A stretch of 64,000 bases of DNA from Plutella xylostella. Its lineage: Eukaryota > Arthropoda > Insecta > Lepidoptera > Plutellidae. The notes beneath the pieces are model-generated. The model was given only the letters and a program-made list of their open reading frames with translations. It searched no databases and had not been told where the DNA came from. Each line of letters begins with the position of its first letter. The stretch's first letter is position 1. The DNA lies in contig NC_064008.1 in the NCBI RefSeq assembly GCF_932276165.1, forward strand, positions 4,593,001-4,657,000. Reading direction: 5' to 3'. Shown here in pieces: positions 1 through 12,930 of this stretch. The position numbers were made by a program, and so were the translations under genes.

Positions 1-386
1 CTAAATACGTACCTACCTGACCAATTATTAAAACAAATGTACTTAAGTACCTATCTACCTAAAACCAAACGAAAACAGAAGTTTGCCATAACTAACGACT
101 CCACCCACCCAATACAATCGCAAAGCGCCTCATAATCATAAATAATTAGAAATAACATTCTAATGAATCTCATAATACCCTAATACTGTAATCCTCGCGG
201 ATAATGAACTCCGCACAATGTGTCGCAGTCGGCGGATCTTTTGTTTTGACTGTGGCCTTATTTCAGAGGACAATGGCTCGGACGCGCGGATATAACCTCG
301 CGAGCCTTACTAGTGGTGGGAGACACTCGATAATGGGTGTATCGATATTACAACTTATTGGACGATAATTAAATAAATATGTGCTG

Positions 387-422
387 GGGACATCTCACAC
401 ACGGCCATCCAACCCCAATTAT
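387..422 (-). mobile_element. SINE family B 3' fragment
   Basis: ggggacatctcacacacggc is the complement of the conserved 3' end of family B. Similar fragments lie at 32165-32215 and 32285-32320 (sense) and at 55850-55890, 56572-56615 and 57416-57460 (antisense), the last three carried by the exon 40 array. Confidence 0.65.
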
Positions 423-951
423 CCAGTTGCAGAAAGGAACATTAAACTAATGTCGGCATTAAATTTAATCGTCTTCTCTTTCTGTATGTATACTGTCAAA
501 GCAAGGCATCAATAGATTCAAACATTAGCTTAAAGTTCCTTTGTGTAACAAAGAGTTAAAAGGTTAAAAATTAAAATCAGTTTTTAAAAGTCAAATTAGG
601 TATTTATACTTACGTTCATGTAAAATGTAGTTAAGTATATTGGTTATTTATTTATAAAGTAACGTTGTGTAGAAAGGAATGATAGCATATTCGAGACCAC
701 CCAAGCCACAAGGATATCAACACAGCTCTCTGTCAAATCTCTCTTAATCCTTGCCAACTACGAGGGTCTAACAACTTAGTAGGCGTACAGTGGATGGTAA
801 ATAAGTATTACACATCGGATTATACCTTTCTTGACTCTTAAGACTTTATGATCATAAAAAAATGCGGTTCGCGTTTCATTTGACTAAATAATTACCGGCA
901 AAAATAGGGTTTGAGGGTGCGTTTGCCGCTTTTACTTAAGCATAGCTAGCT

Positions 952-1054
952 ACCATCATCATCATCAACCATTAATCGTCCACATTTGAACAAAAGTCTT
1001 TCTCTAACAGTGTCACATCATTCAGTCCTCCGCATTCCTCGGTCAGCCACCGAT
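952..1054 (-). mobile_element. RTE-like LINE tail, reverse orientation
   Basis: catcatcatcatcaacc followed by cattaatcgtccac and a cattcctcggtcagccacc stretch, the complement of the GAT-rich RTE 3' end. Confidence 0.5.
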
Positions 1055-2559
1055 ATTCAACACTGAAAGTAGCATAACTTTTGAACGGCTAAACCGATTC
1101 TCATGAAACATGGCTTAGAACACTCTCGGTAACATTACTTACGACCCTACAAAGCAAAACAAAAATCTGTTCAGCCGTTTGGGAGTTACGCAGACAGATT
1201 CAGACACACAGATACACAGACTCGAACCTCTCGTTTTTCACCAAGGGTTAAAAAAACACGCATACGTTATTGCGCATTGTCTTTCACTGTACATCCCAAG
1301 CCTACTCCCATACGCAGTTTATAACAATATTTTTCCCTCCCGGGAGCGTCCTGATTGGATGCAGCTAGGCGTAAGCGCGATAACCGGCAGTTTATGATGT
1401 TGTTAATAGGCACCTTGTATGGGGCAGCTCCTATGCGGGGACGTTATAATATCGTTTGTGTGTCCCCGGTTTATCAATGGGTAGGGGAGGTAAAGTAGCT
1501 TGGTTTTTGCTTCATATGGCTGAATTTCCGCAGAGATAGCCCAAGATCGTAATGTGCGTCATATCTGCCAATAGATGATAAAAAACATAAGTAAGTACAT
1601 ATACATTCAGAGTAATTCAGACCTAATAATATTTAATTATATTTTTTATACGGATTGGCATGAGGCGTAAATTTTAGTCATTTATTTTTATGATTAAGAG
1701 TGTTTAATGCAACGAGATAGAGCTTTGGTCTTGTGGTTAGCGCAGTGGGTTCGTAACCACGACTCTATCTTGTTACATTAACCGTACCCAGAGAATGACA
1801 GCTCTCGTTCGTTCGTCTGTAGCGACCTGCACGGCTAGTATGGCCATAATAAGACAACATGTGAAGTGACTGTTTAAATTGAGTCACTTTTTGATATCAG
1901 TCTTAAATGTTAGCATAGGGTGTACATGGGACTCATTTTATTTGCGTGATTGGGCATTAGTCCCAGTGACACTGTAACTTTTCTGCTCTGTGCAAATAGG
2001 TTTTTCAAATGTTATTTTTTTTCCGAAAATCTCTCATTTGTGGTTTTTGTTTGTATTGTCTATGGTTTTTTGACAATTAAAATGTCACCAAACGTCAAAC
2101 TTGAAGAAAATTTTGACTGTTTGGTGCTTTCGAGATTTTCGAGTGTAATGTTTTGGTAATATTACTTTGCTTTGCGCTACCCCATGGATTCATATTGGCT
2201 CATTAAACTACTTTATTGAGTTTCTTGGACATCGTCTCATCAAATGATATACGACCAAGCTTGCTCCCGACCAAGCACGCTCAGATTCCTTGGGAGCTCC
2301 TGCTATCGGCAGCCGTCGATGCAACGGATCCCTGAGACGAAGAACAAAACAGCATGCCACCTGACTGATGACCCACCCACTGTCTACCCAGACCCAGGAG
2401 CTAGAAGGCCTTGAGAAAAAAGCCCGGGCAGGATCCTGACTGGCACAGCAGAATATCATCTTCGATGCATGTCCCACGGCCTGACTGAATAATATTTATA
2501 TGATCAATGGAATGAAAAAACAGAAGGTAAGTGCCAGTACCCGTGACATGTTATTATAG

Positions 2560-3010
2560 TTGGGCATATGCACACAAAACAACTCAAAAAACTTTTTTCA
2601 CATGGCACTACTTGGTTGGCTAGGCCTAAACCCTTTCTTCATTGGAAGGAAACCTGTACCCCAGCAGTGGGTACGTGATGGGTTATGATGATGATGAAGA
2701 TGACAATAGGAGTCATAATCTTAGTTCATAAGTAAGTATAACTAAAATCTAATGAAACATTTTTGATTGTTACAGAACATTGAAATTGGCTTGTAGGCAA
2801 GATGGAAGATGGTCAAAACTGGTCAGAAATTGATGGCCTAGACACAGTTGGAGAGCTCTTGTTGGCAGAAACCACCTGAAGACGGTCAGATGACATCAGC
2901 AACCTTGTGGTGATACAATGAACCCGAGCGGCACCGAACTGAAAAAGTTGAAGAACTTGGCATACATACTATGAGACCCATTTGATGACTGATATAAGCC
3001 AAGTTCAGAC
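2560..3010 (+). mobile_element. Decayed RTE-like LINE 3' fragments
   Basis: ccccagcagtgggtacgtga followed by gatgatgatgaag at 2655-2705 is the typical 3' tail of lepidopteran RTE copies. Downstream, gaaaccacctgaagacggtc agatgacatcagc resembles an ORF2 end of the same group. Heavily mutated. Confidence 0.5.
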
Positions 3011-3222
3011 TGATTATTGTGATAGTTGATAACTAAGAATACCTAATATGCTTTTATGGTGTGTGAAATAGTATAATTTTTATAATTTATTAATTAAAAG
3101 TTTAATAAATGTTTTACTTACCTAAAGAAAATATTATATTTTTATAACCGTTTAATTTTGTTGTACATGCTAGCATACCCACTTATTTTTTTATAGTAAG
3201 TGTGTAGTTGATAAATAATAAA

Positions 3223-3555
3223 GCTTGACTAGGGTTTGTCATTGTAGTGAAAGGATTAGTCGCTGACTACCCGGTGTGCCGGATGTATTCAATGTACAGT
3301 TTATATGATTTACACTTCATGAACTCCACATTTAGCTTTCAAACTATTCAATTAGCCACTTCATCTCAGTTAGTGTGTTGTTCACATGTTGTTGATAAAT
3401 CATAAAGCCTGACTAGGGTTTGTCGCTGTGGTGAAGGATTAGAATGAGTCGCTGACTGCCCGGTGTGCCAGATGTATTCAATGTACAGTTTATATGATTT
3501 ACATTTCGTGAACTCTATATTTAGCATTCAAACTATTCAATTAGCCACTTCATTA
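3223..3555 (+). repeat. Tandem direct duplication, 183-bp step
   Basis: gcttgactagggtttgtc at 3223 and gcctgactagggtttgtc at 3406 begin two copies that stay parallel through caatgtacagtttatatgat to caattagccacttcat. The ctagggtttgtc-gtgaaaggatta part also occurs at 22848-22880, 31933-31972 and 62612-62650. Confidence 0.85.
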
Positions 3556-3727
3556 CCTGCATACTTTGACGTGAATAGGCAAACTTAAAGTATAAGTATG
3601 GGAGACAACTGAAAATCTGTGGTTTGTTCCTAAGGGCAAACATATGCGCTGAGTTGCTTCCCTTTTGGTCTGCTTCAACACACACATTTCGCCTCTTAAT
3701 TTAACTGTACAAATGTTTAAGTGGAAC

Positions 3728-3812
3728 AAATTAATGTCATCATTGAGCGACAGGATTTGAATCCACATTTCTTCCGTGAGGGGCGGGCGCTTACCCGTCT
3801 GAGCTAACACCG
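3728..3812 (-). mobile_element. SINE family A tRNA head fragment
   Basis: Complement reads ggtgttagctcagacgggtaagcgcccgcccctcacgg with a degraded B box, matching the head of the 17.7-kb SINE. Confidence 0.65.
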
Positions 3813-3819
3813 CTACATA

Positions 3820-6800
3820 TAAGTAATATACTTAATGTATAATTTTAGTCAAATAAAAAAGAGGATGTGTGTTTTGACAAATGTTGTTTTTAAAGCATTT
3901 TCAACGGGTTTTTAGAGTCCCGGATCATCCTCCCTATAAGTATTATAGTAATTTTCCTTTCCTGCATCTCTTCTTGTAGAGCAAGGATGAAATTAACAAA
4001 AACTAAACAAATAATTATTTGTGTCACATGTTATCACCACCTTCGAACTTGAGTGATATAATGCTACCTAAACAAATGTCAAACTGAGACATGTGTGGAT
4101 AAATTGGTACACCCATGTTAGGAAATAAGACAAATCTTCCAATCTCGCTGTCAAAATTGTAACTCACATCTTGTAGTGATTATTTCGTGTTGGCCATGTT
4201 AGCGTTTGTAAGGACAACTGGTATCACACAATTTGTTGCAACTAGCTGTCATTTATATCTTGTCGCAGCCATACTGTGCTACGCGTGCTGCTGAAACTGC
4301 TGTACCTTCTAAACACGGTACTTATGCCGTGTTCATGCTTAAAAGCTTTTGCGGATAATCGTGTCGTTAATTATTTGTACCTGCGCTGTAACGCGTGCTC
4401 TATACTGAGCTAGCGTTTGGACAACAAAATAGTTCAAAGGAAAATAGACCTTATTGATAAAACTAGCCAAAAATAACTTCAAATTAAAAAGTTAACGCTC
4501 TGTGTGTGGAAATGATATGGTTTAGAAATAGGTTGGGATACAGTAAGGTTCGTTTTCTTTGTGAATACTTACTAATAATGGCAGCGGATAAAATTAGTAA
4601 AATAATTAATTGCGTTTTTCCTTATTACCTACTCGTACTGTGTAACATGCAGGAACGTATCCCCTGATAGCTATTTCAGTTATTTATTACGGTTTAACGA
4701 TACAGATATTTTGACATTTAACACACTCATAGGTAGCCAATGTTTAATAAAAATCTACATAAACATCTATTTAATTATCGCCGTATAAATTATGATTCGT
4801 ATCTATCCAATTCAGAGCCATGTCAAACGATTATCATCGGAAACGGATAAGTATCGACTAGTAATTGATATTATCGTATTAATGAGTAATTAATAGCAAT
4901 TATCGAATTGACAATTTGTGAGTGTGATAGAGGCAGGCAGCCAAACAAATAGCTGGATAAATGTTCAATGAATTAGTTAATTAAATGCTACAGTAGTTCA
5001 GTCAAACATAATGAATTGAAACTTTATGTGTGTTCCTCGAATTAGTATACATGTTGGAAATTGATTTGGAAATGCTATTGTGTATCAAAATCTGGCCATT
5101 TTGAAAACCATAATTAGATCGGAATGCTTTTACCTACTATGATTTTTGTTCATAATTACACATTAATAGTAGGAAAGCTTACTTAAATTGGAAACAATAC
5201 CTTTTACAAATTAACTCAAATTATTTTATTGCCATCAAGTGTTCAACATAACCGCACACCTGTGTCAGGGAGGGGTCAAGCTTGAGAAAAAACGAACGAA
5301 TTATAGCTAACTATCGTCCAGTTCAGTACGTTTAATACAACGAGATAGAGTTTTGCAAGGTAGTGTGACCCCTGGATCTTGTGATACCGACTTCGATATA
5401 ACTGTGACAAAATGTGATAGGTACTTCATTTAATTATCTTTAGTGAATAGGTACATTTATACTTTAAAAGTTTTTTTACTATTACGTATTTTTACTGAAA
5501 ACCTACAGCACTCTTCCTTACCGGATAAAAAAATATATTCCAATCTTAGAAGATCTAAAAACACGGACTACTAGCAAACCTAGCCAACATTCAAATACCA
5601 TTATCTATCTCTATACTTTTAATAATATTCTATCCTATCGGTTATAGGTGAGTCTGTTTCGAAATGTCAGTCCGACCTACAAGTCACCCACGCGGCGGTG
5701 ATACAAACCCGTTGTCGGTACAGCCCAGTTCACTAAAGCTGGCACCTTCACAGTATGCACAGATGCACACATAGTATTATAACATGCAATTTTATTTCCC
5801 TATAAAGTACGCAGCGCGGCGCTTCGATCTCGCCTGTGGGATTATCCCACCGAACATTACCAATTAACAATCCTTTGGTAATGTGTCGGTGATAGTGATG
5901 GTGTGTAGCTGAAGGCCCATTGGTCCGTAGCGTCGTCGCAGCGACGTGTCGTCGTCGCTTCCATACATTTTAGGACGTTTAGACGATTGTTCTTTTTGGA
6001 ACGACGAGACGCACGCAACGCACCACTGACTGTCACTAACGGTTGAACACAAGCGCAACATGTTATCTTGTTGAATCTGCCAGCTTTAGATAACCGACCT
6101 GTATGCTAGGTTGTAGGTTGCATGGCTTATGCATAGGCGCGGATTTTGTGAGGCACCCATTAGCTGAGTTGAGAATTGGCCTGCTAATGTATCCGGTATA
6201 CGGAATTGGGAGTCGGAAAATCCGAAATTCACAGTTGTACTTGGGTACAGTAATGGTATTGAACCTGCATGTTAGGTATACCGTATAAAAAATCATTATG
6301 AATACCTATCCATCAAGGTATTTAGGATACTAACCTATTTTTTTATAGAAATCTTTACTTAAGTACTTCTGTTGAAATTGCCACAGTAAGTACGTTATAA
6401 CAGTATGTTATATCACTAGTTTACTCTGGTTATTTGATTAATTAACATTCCATTATGAATACTTTAATTTTAAGTTTTTTAAGCTCTGTACTTATAAAAG
6501 TACTTACCTATTTAGTCTCTAATTGAACTACTGTGGGGTGGGACTTCTTTGTAACGAAATTATAATATAATAGAAAAAGTTTTCAAGTTATAGAGTGGTG
6601 TGGAAGGGTTATAACTTCAATTGGGTAGTTAAGTAAGTACTTACCTACTATTCTTGTAACTCGCCTCTTACAAAATATTAAGATGACACAACATGAAATC
6701 TACTCCAACATAATTAATGCCCCAACGTTTTGACTACCAATAAAAACAAACGCAATTTATTTCAATAGCTCCAAACAAAAGATATAAGATTGACTGCTGA

Positions 6801-7500
6801 CTCGCAGACCATACAAACAGGGAGTCTGAAAGCCATACATTATGTATGAACCCGTCAATGTCTCTAGTCTAGACTCAAATAAGACCTAATTTATTCACGA
6901 GACGTTTTTCAATGAGAGAATGTGACAACTTGGGAGTAGAGAATAAAACTGCAGCCACACATTATTTTTTTTGAAATACTTAACTGGCAAAATTTCTAAA
7001 TTTAAGTATATTATTAACTTAGACACATCACATTTTTATGTATAAATCCTAGACATTTTTAAGACAAGAGTTGTGAAAAAGAATTAAGTAAGTACTTACA
7101 TAGTTGTAAACGCAGAAATTCACAACGAATTCAATGACGTAGAGAAACATAGAAAAATAGAATATTCTTTATTTAACGTAGTAATTAACGTAAATTAGTA
7201 TCGCTCAGCTACATTGGGTCCTACGCGATGCCAGGATTTTATAAATACGAGGTTGGTTGGTATAAGTTTGGCCCACGCACCTAGGCAAGCACTAACTTCT
7301 AAGTAGATAATCAAACAAGCCTTACAATGTTGCTAATTTTACAACTAGGTACTTACTAATAATTTGATAAGTTTTATTTAGGATAAATAGGATCATGTTA
7401 CATATGTTGCAGTTACTGTAACGTTACAGAATAGACATATGCCATGTGAGGAAAATAGTAGCATCATACTTAAACGTAAGTAACTACTTATGTATAAATG
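3820..7500. other. Intergenic AT-rich DNA, nothing recognised
   Basis: No coding signal. A slightly GC-richer patch at 5,680-6,060 with repeated cgtcg words is the only compositional departure; overlapping short ORFs on both strands near 6,063-6,296 look like chance. Confidence 0.6.
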
Positions 7501-7510
7501 TAGAGTAAAT

Positions 7511-7661
7511 GCCTGTTTCACAATGTCTAAATAATGGCATACCTGTGGGATAAAATACATGCCGTCACTCTCTATAATTATGTTTTTTTAGACAGTTACA
7601 GCTAAGCATGACTTTTCCCACAGGAAGCCACTAGCCATTATTCAGACATTGTGAAACAGGC
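7511..7661. mobile_element. MITE, family GCCTGTTTCACAATGTCT
   Basis: 27 of the first 28 bases match the inverted other end (gcctgtttcacaatgtct). About 151 bases, no coding capacity, foldback-like. Related copies at 25479-25617 and 47139-47281. Confidence 0.85.
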
Positions 7662-8399
7662 GCTTAAATAATTATAATACAATACACAGACACACCTGCT
7701 ACCGTACCACCATGGCACATTAGCACGTTTGCAATCAACAATGATTAATTAGGAATTGCATCTGTCAAATTTCTGTCAGATTCATACAAATTATGTCAGC
7801 TGCTGCTGCCGCATGCTGCTTCCAGGTTTGGTTGCTTATGTGCGATGGTGGTACATTGTGGTACATATATAAATACCTAGCATTATGGACGATACAATAC
7901 ATTTGAGTAAAAAATAAAAACTAGGTAAGTACTTACTTACATACTATTGTTAAATATTACATACCCAGTATAACAATAGTATTAGACCGTCTTGTACTTT
8001 GTGTAAATCAGCTGTTTTTACGGTTTCATGAACATTGTGTTATGGTATTACTTGAAAAATCGCATCAGATCTAGGCATTTTCTTAAGTTTACTTACTTAA
8101 CATCAGGTAGATAGTAGGACTGAAAAGTTTTGTTGGTTTGAAAGGATTGTTTGTATTTTAAACACAGAGTAACACAGATTGTGGTTACAATCATCTGTTA
8201 GTCTGGTTGTTTTGAAAACATAGTCCCATCTCTAACGAGAGGGCATCAGTTAGATTAGACTCACCTGGCTGCCTAATGAGCTCGCTGTGTCAACGACGCA
8301 CCGCCCATTACACTGACACGGTCACAACACTACTCATGACGTCACTTCCCTAGCCACTCCATTCATAAAACTCAATCGACCACCCAAATCTGTCATCAG

Positions 8400-8720
8400 C
8401 ACAACACTAGCCGCGCGCGCAGTTCGAAAACGGAACGGAAGTGTCACTTTTTGAATCAGGAACAACGGAAGCGGCCGTTGGCTTTTGTTTCTTGTTTATT
8501 TTTAATGATAAAAGGTGTGTGTTTTATTGGGTTTGTTGGCGCGTGTGTGCCGTCGAAGCGCGCGTGGTAGGCTGCCCGCGCGGCCCCGCGCGCCCGCCCC
8601 CGCAATTTTCGGTCGCCGTGTGGGCCGGACCGGCTCCCAATAAGAATTTGCGTAATAATATCAAACTTAAAACCCACTTTTATAGTCCGACGACGACCGT
8701 CGACAGCAGGGGACCGCATG
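8400..8720. other. GC/CpG-rich island in the 5' flank, function unknown
   Basis: Markedly richer in CG than its surroundings (ccgcgcgcgcagttcg, cgcgcggccccgcgcgcccg). Both strands show short ORFs, but none resembles a known protein. It could be a promoter or first exon of an unseen gene, or a GC-rich repeat. Confidence 0.35.
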
Positions 8721-9550
8721 AAAATGGCAGTACTTTCTTATAAAGCTGAAGTTAGAATTTTAAATGAGTCTCGAAAGATGCATTCGACATAAAAAGCTAT
8801 CTGGCTAACAATATGTGGTGGTGGATGGGAAGCGAGTTGTCGAAGAGATCCTTGTATGGAGAACCGGGTCCACCGCGGTCCCACACGTTCTTGCTTTTTG
8901 CTGGCGACTAAGGGTGCAGGACCAGCATAACTTGGGCCCGCCTCCACCCACTTTATTACGGCTCCTTATAGGTATTACAAGGCCTGGATAAACTGGTGGC
9001 ATTGTACCGAAGCGGGGGTACTTGTGTGCAAGCCACGTTCCCTAGCTTCATACAATTGTAATGATATCGTCGTATCGAGAAATGTTTCTAATTAGACATG
9101 TCCTAGGGCGCTCGGCTGCTAGACGAACGTACAATTTAATGACTACTAAATGAGATCTTCAAAGAATATTATATCTATAGAGGAGTAATTACAGCAGCGA
9201 GTCTCTGGTTGAGCTAAGTTTATGTTACTAATTATTGGATGCTCTGTTAGTCGGGTTGCTTGAGATGAGATTTACTGAAATTATTTCATAAAATATCGTA
9301 ATAACTTTCGTCTCTTGTATCTTATCCTTTAGCTTTATCCTTTTCCGATCATCAGTCACAAGAGTATGAAAAAGCGAAACTGTTACTAGACCTTAGAGTC
9401 TGGCTAGATTGAGGGCCTGAAATAAGCTATGCACTGAAAGTAAATTTGAAACATACAGGATGTTCGCGTAACTCCGGGGGCTAATGTGTGACTCAGGACT
9501 TCAGCCAGGAGGTACTCTAAGCGCCGGCTAAAAGCGGTTGGTTCCTTGTA

Positions 9551-9700
9551 CAAACCATCATCATCAGCCGTGAATCATCCATTGCTGGACATAGCTAGCT
9601 CTAGAAGCGCTACAACACTCTATCCTTGTCCTCCCCCATTCAGCCACTATCGGCTACCTGTCTAAAGTCATCAGCTCAACCGCCTGGGGGCGTCCCACGC
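9551..9700 (-). mobile_element. RTE-like LINE tail, reverse orientation
   Basis: catcatcatcagccg, then atccattgctggacatag and gccactatcggctacctgtc, the complement of an RTE 3' end (compare 22500-22650 and 28470-28550). Directly upstream of the truncated LINE. Confidence 0.6.
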
Positions 9701-9981
9701 TACACTTGCCGGTTTTACGTCTCCAGACAACGACTTGAAACCTCATGTAGGTACCTAAGCGGCTATATGTATGATGATATTGCCGGCCCACTGCCATTCA
9801 GCTTGCAGTTTGAAAAAGCCAAGTATGTCGGTTGCTTAAGGGCCTTAAGGATGAAGTACTTATGTTCCTTAGGCGCTTTTTATGGTACATTCTATAGAAA
9901 CCCAAAGCACTTAGTGGCACTTATTAGTACCTAACTACCTATTATGGTACGTACTAATGAAACCCAAATCACTGATCAAGC

Positions 9982-11358
9982 TTGCGGTCTAAAGTTAAAG
10001 TTCAAATCGTTCATCATCCTGATACTTACCATTACCGCCCCATCTCAATATTACCCTTCCTGTCCAAGGTCCTCGAGTCGATTGTTCACCGCCAGCTTAC
10101 CGCGTTTCTGTCAAATGGTGGTCTTCTAAATCCATACCAGTCTGGTTTTCGGGCTGGGCACAGCACTACGACTGCCTTGCTGAAAGTCACTGAGGACATA
10201 AGGCGTGGTATGGAGAACAGAATGATTACTGTGCTTGTCCTCATTGATTTTAGCAATGCGTTTAACGCTGTGGACCATGACCTACTATTAGCCGTTTTGG
10301 AAAAATCCAAGATCTCCCTCCCTGCTGTCAGCTGGTTTTCTTCCTATCTTCGGGGTCGTCAGCAGGCGATCCGAAGCTGCTCGGTATTATCTGACTGGTC
10401 CGATTTGTCTGCTGGCGTTCCTCAGGGCGGTATCCTGTCTCCTTTACTTTTCTCTATGTTTATTCATTTAGTCTCCTCTAATCTTCTCTGTTCCTACCAT
10501 CTGTACGCTGATGATCTGCAGCTTTACAGTCAGGGCCATCCTGATGACTTGGATTTGATCATCAACCAACTTAATGAAGACCTAACACGTATTCTTGAGT
10601 GGTCAAAAAGCTTTGGTATTTTGGTAAACCCTACGAAATGTCAAGCAATCATCGTCGGCAGCTCTCAATTAATGTCTAACCATGATCTTACTTCGGTGCC
10701 ATTGGTGTTCGACGGATGCAGTATTCCATTTTCATCCACGGTCAAAGATCTTGGATTGATCATCGACGATCATCTGAGTTGGGTGCCACAGATTGACAAT
10801 GTGTCGCGTCGGATCTATGCCTCTATGCATTCCCTTATACGCCTCAAAAACTTTCTGCCTTTCAAGACAAAACTTTCTCTGGCAACCTCTCTTCTTTTGC
10901 CCATTCTTGACTATGCTGATGTGTGCTATTTGGATGTGACTGAGGCTTTGCTTAACAAACTGGAACGCTTGCAGAATACCTGTATACGATTCATTTTCGG
11001 TCTCCGAAAATATGATCACGTGTCCAGTTATCGTGCCAAGTTAAAGTGGCTTCCTATTCGAGATAGGAGGAATGTACGCATTCTCTGCCTTCTTTTTTCG
11101 GTCCTCTTTGAACCTAATTCCCCTTCTTACCTTAAATCTATGTTCAACTTCCTATCAGATACTCATAGCAGACACCTCCGCTCCTCCCATAATCTTTTGT
11201 TGTCCTTACCACTACATCATTCAGGTTTTATGCTTAATTCCTTCTCTGTTACAGCTGTCCGACTGTGGAATGATCTCCCCGAGTCTATCAGGAAGGCTCC
11301 CAGTCGAGCAGTATTTAAATCACTGGTTCGGGCTCATTATCTCAGCAGGATAGGATAG
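9982..11358 (+). CDS. Reverse transcriptase ORF of a 5'-truncated non-LTR retrotransposon
   Basis: 458 codons, but the first ~18 residues come from non-element sequence and the reading does not begin at an ATG. RT blocks in order: YRPISILPFLSKVLE (~18-32), SGFRAGHSTTTALL, LIDFSNAFNAVDHDLLL (block A), GVPQGGILSPLLF (~145), YADDLQLY (~175, catalytic aspartates intact), LGLIIDDHLSW, and a C-terminal tail ending AVFKSLVRAHYLSRIG. The endonuclease half is missing. Looks like the CR1/Jockey side of the LINE tree. The ORF has no internal stops, so the insertion is probably young. Confidence 0.88.
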   Translation: MRSKVKVQIVHHPDTYHYRPISILPFLSKVLESIVHRQLTAFLSNGGLLNPYQSGFRAGHSTTTALLKVTEDIRRGMENRMITVLVLIDFSNAFNAVDHDLLLAVLEKSKISLPAVSWFSSYLRGRQQAIRSCSVLSDWSDLSAGVPQGGILSPLLFSMFIHLVSSNLLCSYHLYADDLQLYSQGHPDDLDLIINQLNEDLTRILEWSKSFGILVNPTKCQAIIVGSSQLMSNHDLTSVPLVFDGCSIPFSSTVKDLGLIIDDHLSWVPQIDNVSRRIYASMHSLIRLKNFLPFKTKLSLATSLLLPILDYADVCYLDVTEALLNKLERLQNTCIRFIFGLRKYDHVSSYRAKLKWLPIRDRRNVRILCLLFSVLFEPNSPSYLKSMFNFLSDTHSRHLRSSHNLLLSLPLHHSGFMLNSFSVTAVRLWNDLPESIRKAPSRAVFKSLVRAHYLSRIG

Positions 11359-11700
11359 AAGACAGTTCATTTATTCATGCACCTCATATAGTATATATAT
11401 TTATATTAGGTATTTATGTATTGTATATATTTTATAGGTATAGGTTTATATATTATCTATTAGTATATTGTATAAGTATAAGTTGTTGTAGGATATTATA
11501 TTTAAGTAGTACATATTTAGTTTTCTTCGCTGAAATTGTCTTAAATAAGTTCTTTTTTTTTGCACTCCCGTACAATTTACTCCCTGTACCTCCTGTAGGT
11601 TGACTGGTAGAAAATGCTTTTAGCATTAAGTCCACCTAATTGTACATAATTACTTTTGTATATTGTGCAATGAAGAATAAATAAATAAATAAATAAATAC
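9982..11700 (+). mobile_element. 5'-truncated LINE with 3' UTR and (AAAT)n tail
   Basis: RT ORF followed by a ~330-base 3' UTR containing gtacctcctgtaggttgact and tgcttttagcattaagtcca, ending in aataaataaataaataaata. A second 3' UTR of the same family sits in apolpp intron 33. Confidence 0.85.
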
Positions 11701-12930
11701 TTATTTTTCATCCATAATGTCTTAAGTTATATATGCCTTAAGTTAAGGCAGTTCTCTTACAAGTTAACTCATTTCTGATATTATGATCCTTCATCCTTCA
11801 AAGAAAAGGTTAGTTAGTGAGCTTAGCTCTTTCCATAGCCCGCTGAGGTCCATGTAGGTACTGAATGAATGAAAATGTATTTATAGATAATAATCAGTAA
11901 GAGAAACAAATACTTAGGTTCGCTTAATTACAAGGATACAGTTGACTAATTGAATGACCCGGACTAAACGGACCGGATCCATAAATACATGTTGCGATCT
12001 TGCGATTGACCCTTCGCAATTAACTAAATAAACACATTTATTTATACATCTACACAAAATGATATTTTACCAATTAGCACCGAACTCATTAATTAATGTT
12101 TCAGTAGGTAACCAAAATATATTTAAATGTGTGTTAGGTACCTACACATAACTTTGAAACGGATTAACCGATTTTGATACACCACAAAAGTCACTTAAAA
12201 CCTGCTTATATTAATAAGTCTGTGTAAGTAGATAGTTATGTATGAATATATATTTGCTACTTTTTCATAAGTGAAAGTCTAAACCATTTTTTATGAATTT
12301 AGGCATGTAGTAAGCTGACATCCTGGATTAACACATAGGCCACTTTTTACCCCGATATTCCCACAGAAAACTGTTTAAAATCAAGAAAATCTCGCAAAAA
12401 CACCCAGTAAGTAAAATATAATCATAAAACCTAAGTTGCTAAATGGTTTACTACGTTACTACGCTCCTGCAAATACCCCGCCGCGCGTGTTTAAACTTTA
12501 TGTACACAAATCAGTATCGTATCGGGGCAAAGCAAATAAAAATCTGGGCCAATTAATAAATGTGTTTGCGATTTGCGATCGCAGTAGGTTGTAGGTTGTA
12601 GGAAGGGCGTTTCATACATCAGCCCGTCTATAAAAAAATTATAGTACAGGTTTGATAGTTCGTCGAAAACTAAAAAAGTTTCAGTTTTCTCACACACAAA
12701 GTGGCGCTTCTAGCTGAAACTATCATGAAACTTTTGACAGATAATGTATGATAATGTATAGGTGACAGAAGAAAACCGACGTCTGAGTGTGAATTGCTGC
12801 TATATTTTGTTGAACAGGCGCTATGGAACATTTGTATAATTATGTTGAAGCTTTTGTGTGGTTTTGTTTTAGTTTCAGTACTTATAAGTAGGTAATTAGC
12901 TACTTGTGAAAGATTTGAAATAGGTAATTA
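11700..12930. other. Intergenic, decayed repeats only
   Basis: Contains Lep1-like remnants (12150-12380) and a diverged CTAGTACAGGTTTC MITE (12640-12830). No gene seen. Confidence 0.55.

Noticed and set aside
3553..3810. 85-codon minus-strand ORF
   Set aside because: Covers a SINE tRNA-head fragment and repeat sequence; composition not protein-like.
8441..8947. Overlapping ORFs of 65-100 codons on both strands in the GC-rich island
   Set aside because: High GC lowers stop frequency; no recognisable protein similarity or splice support.
9626..9934. 102-codon ORF upstream of the LINE
   Set aside because: Overlaps a reverse-oriented RTE tail and lacks any recognisable domain.
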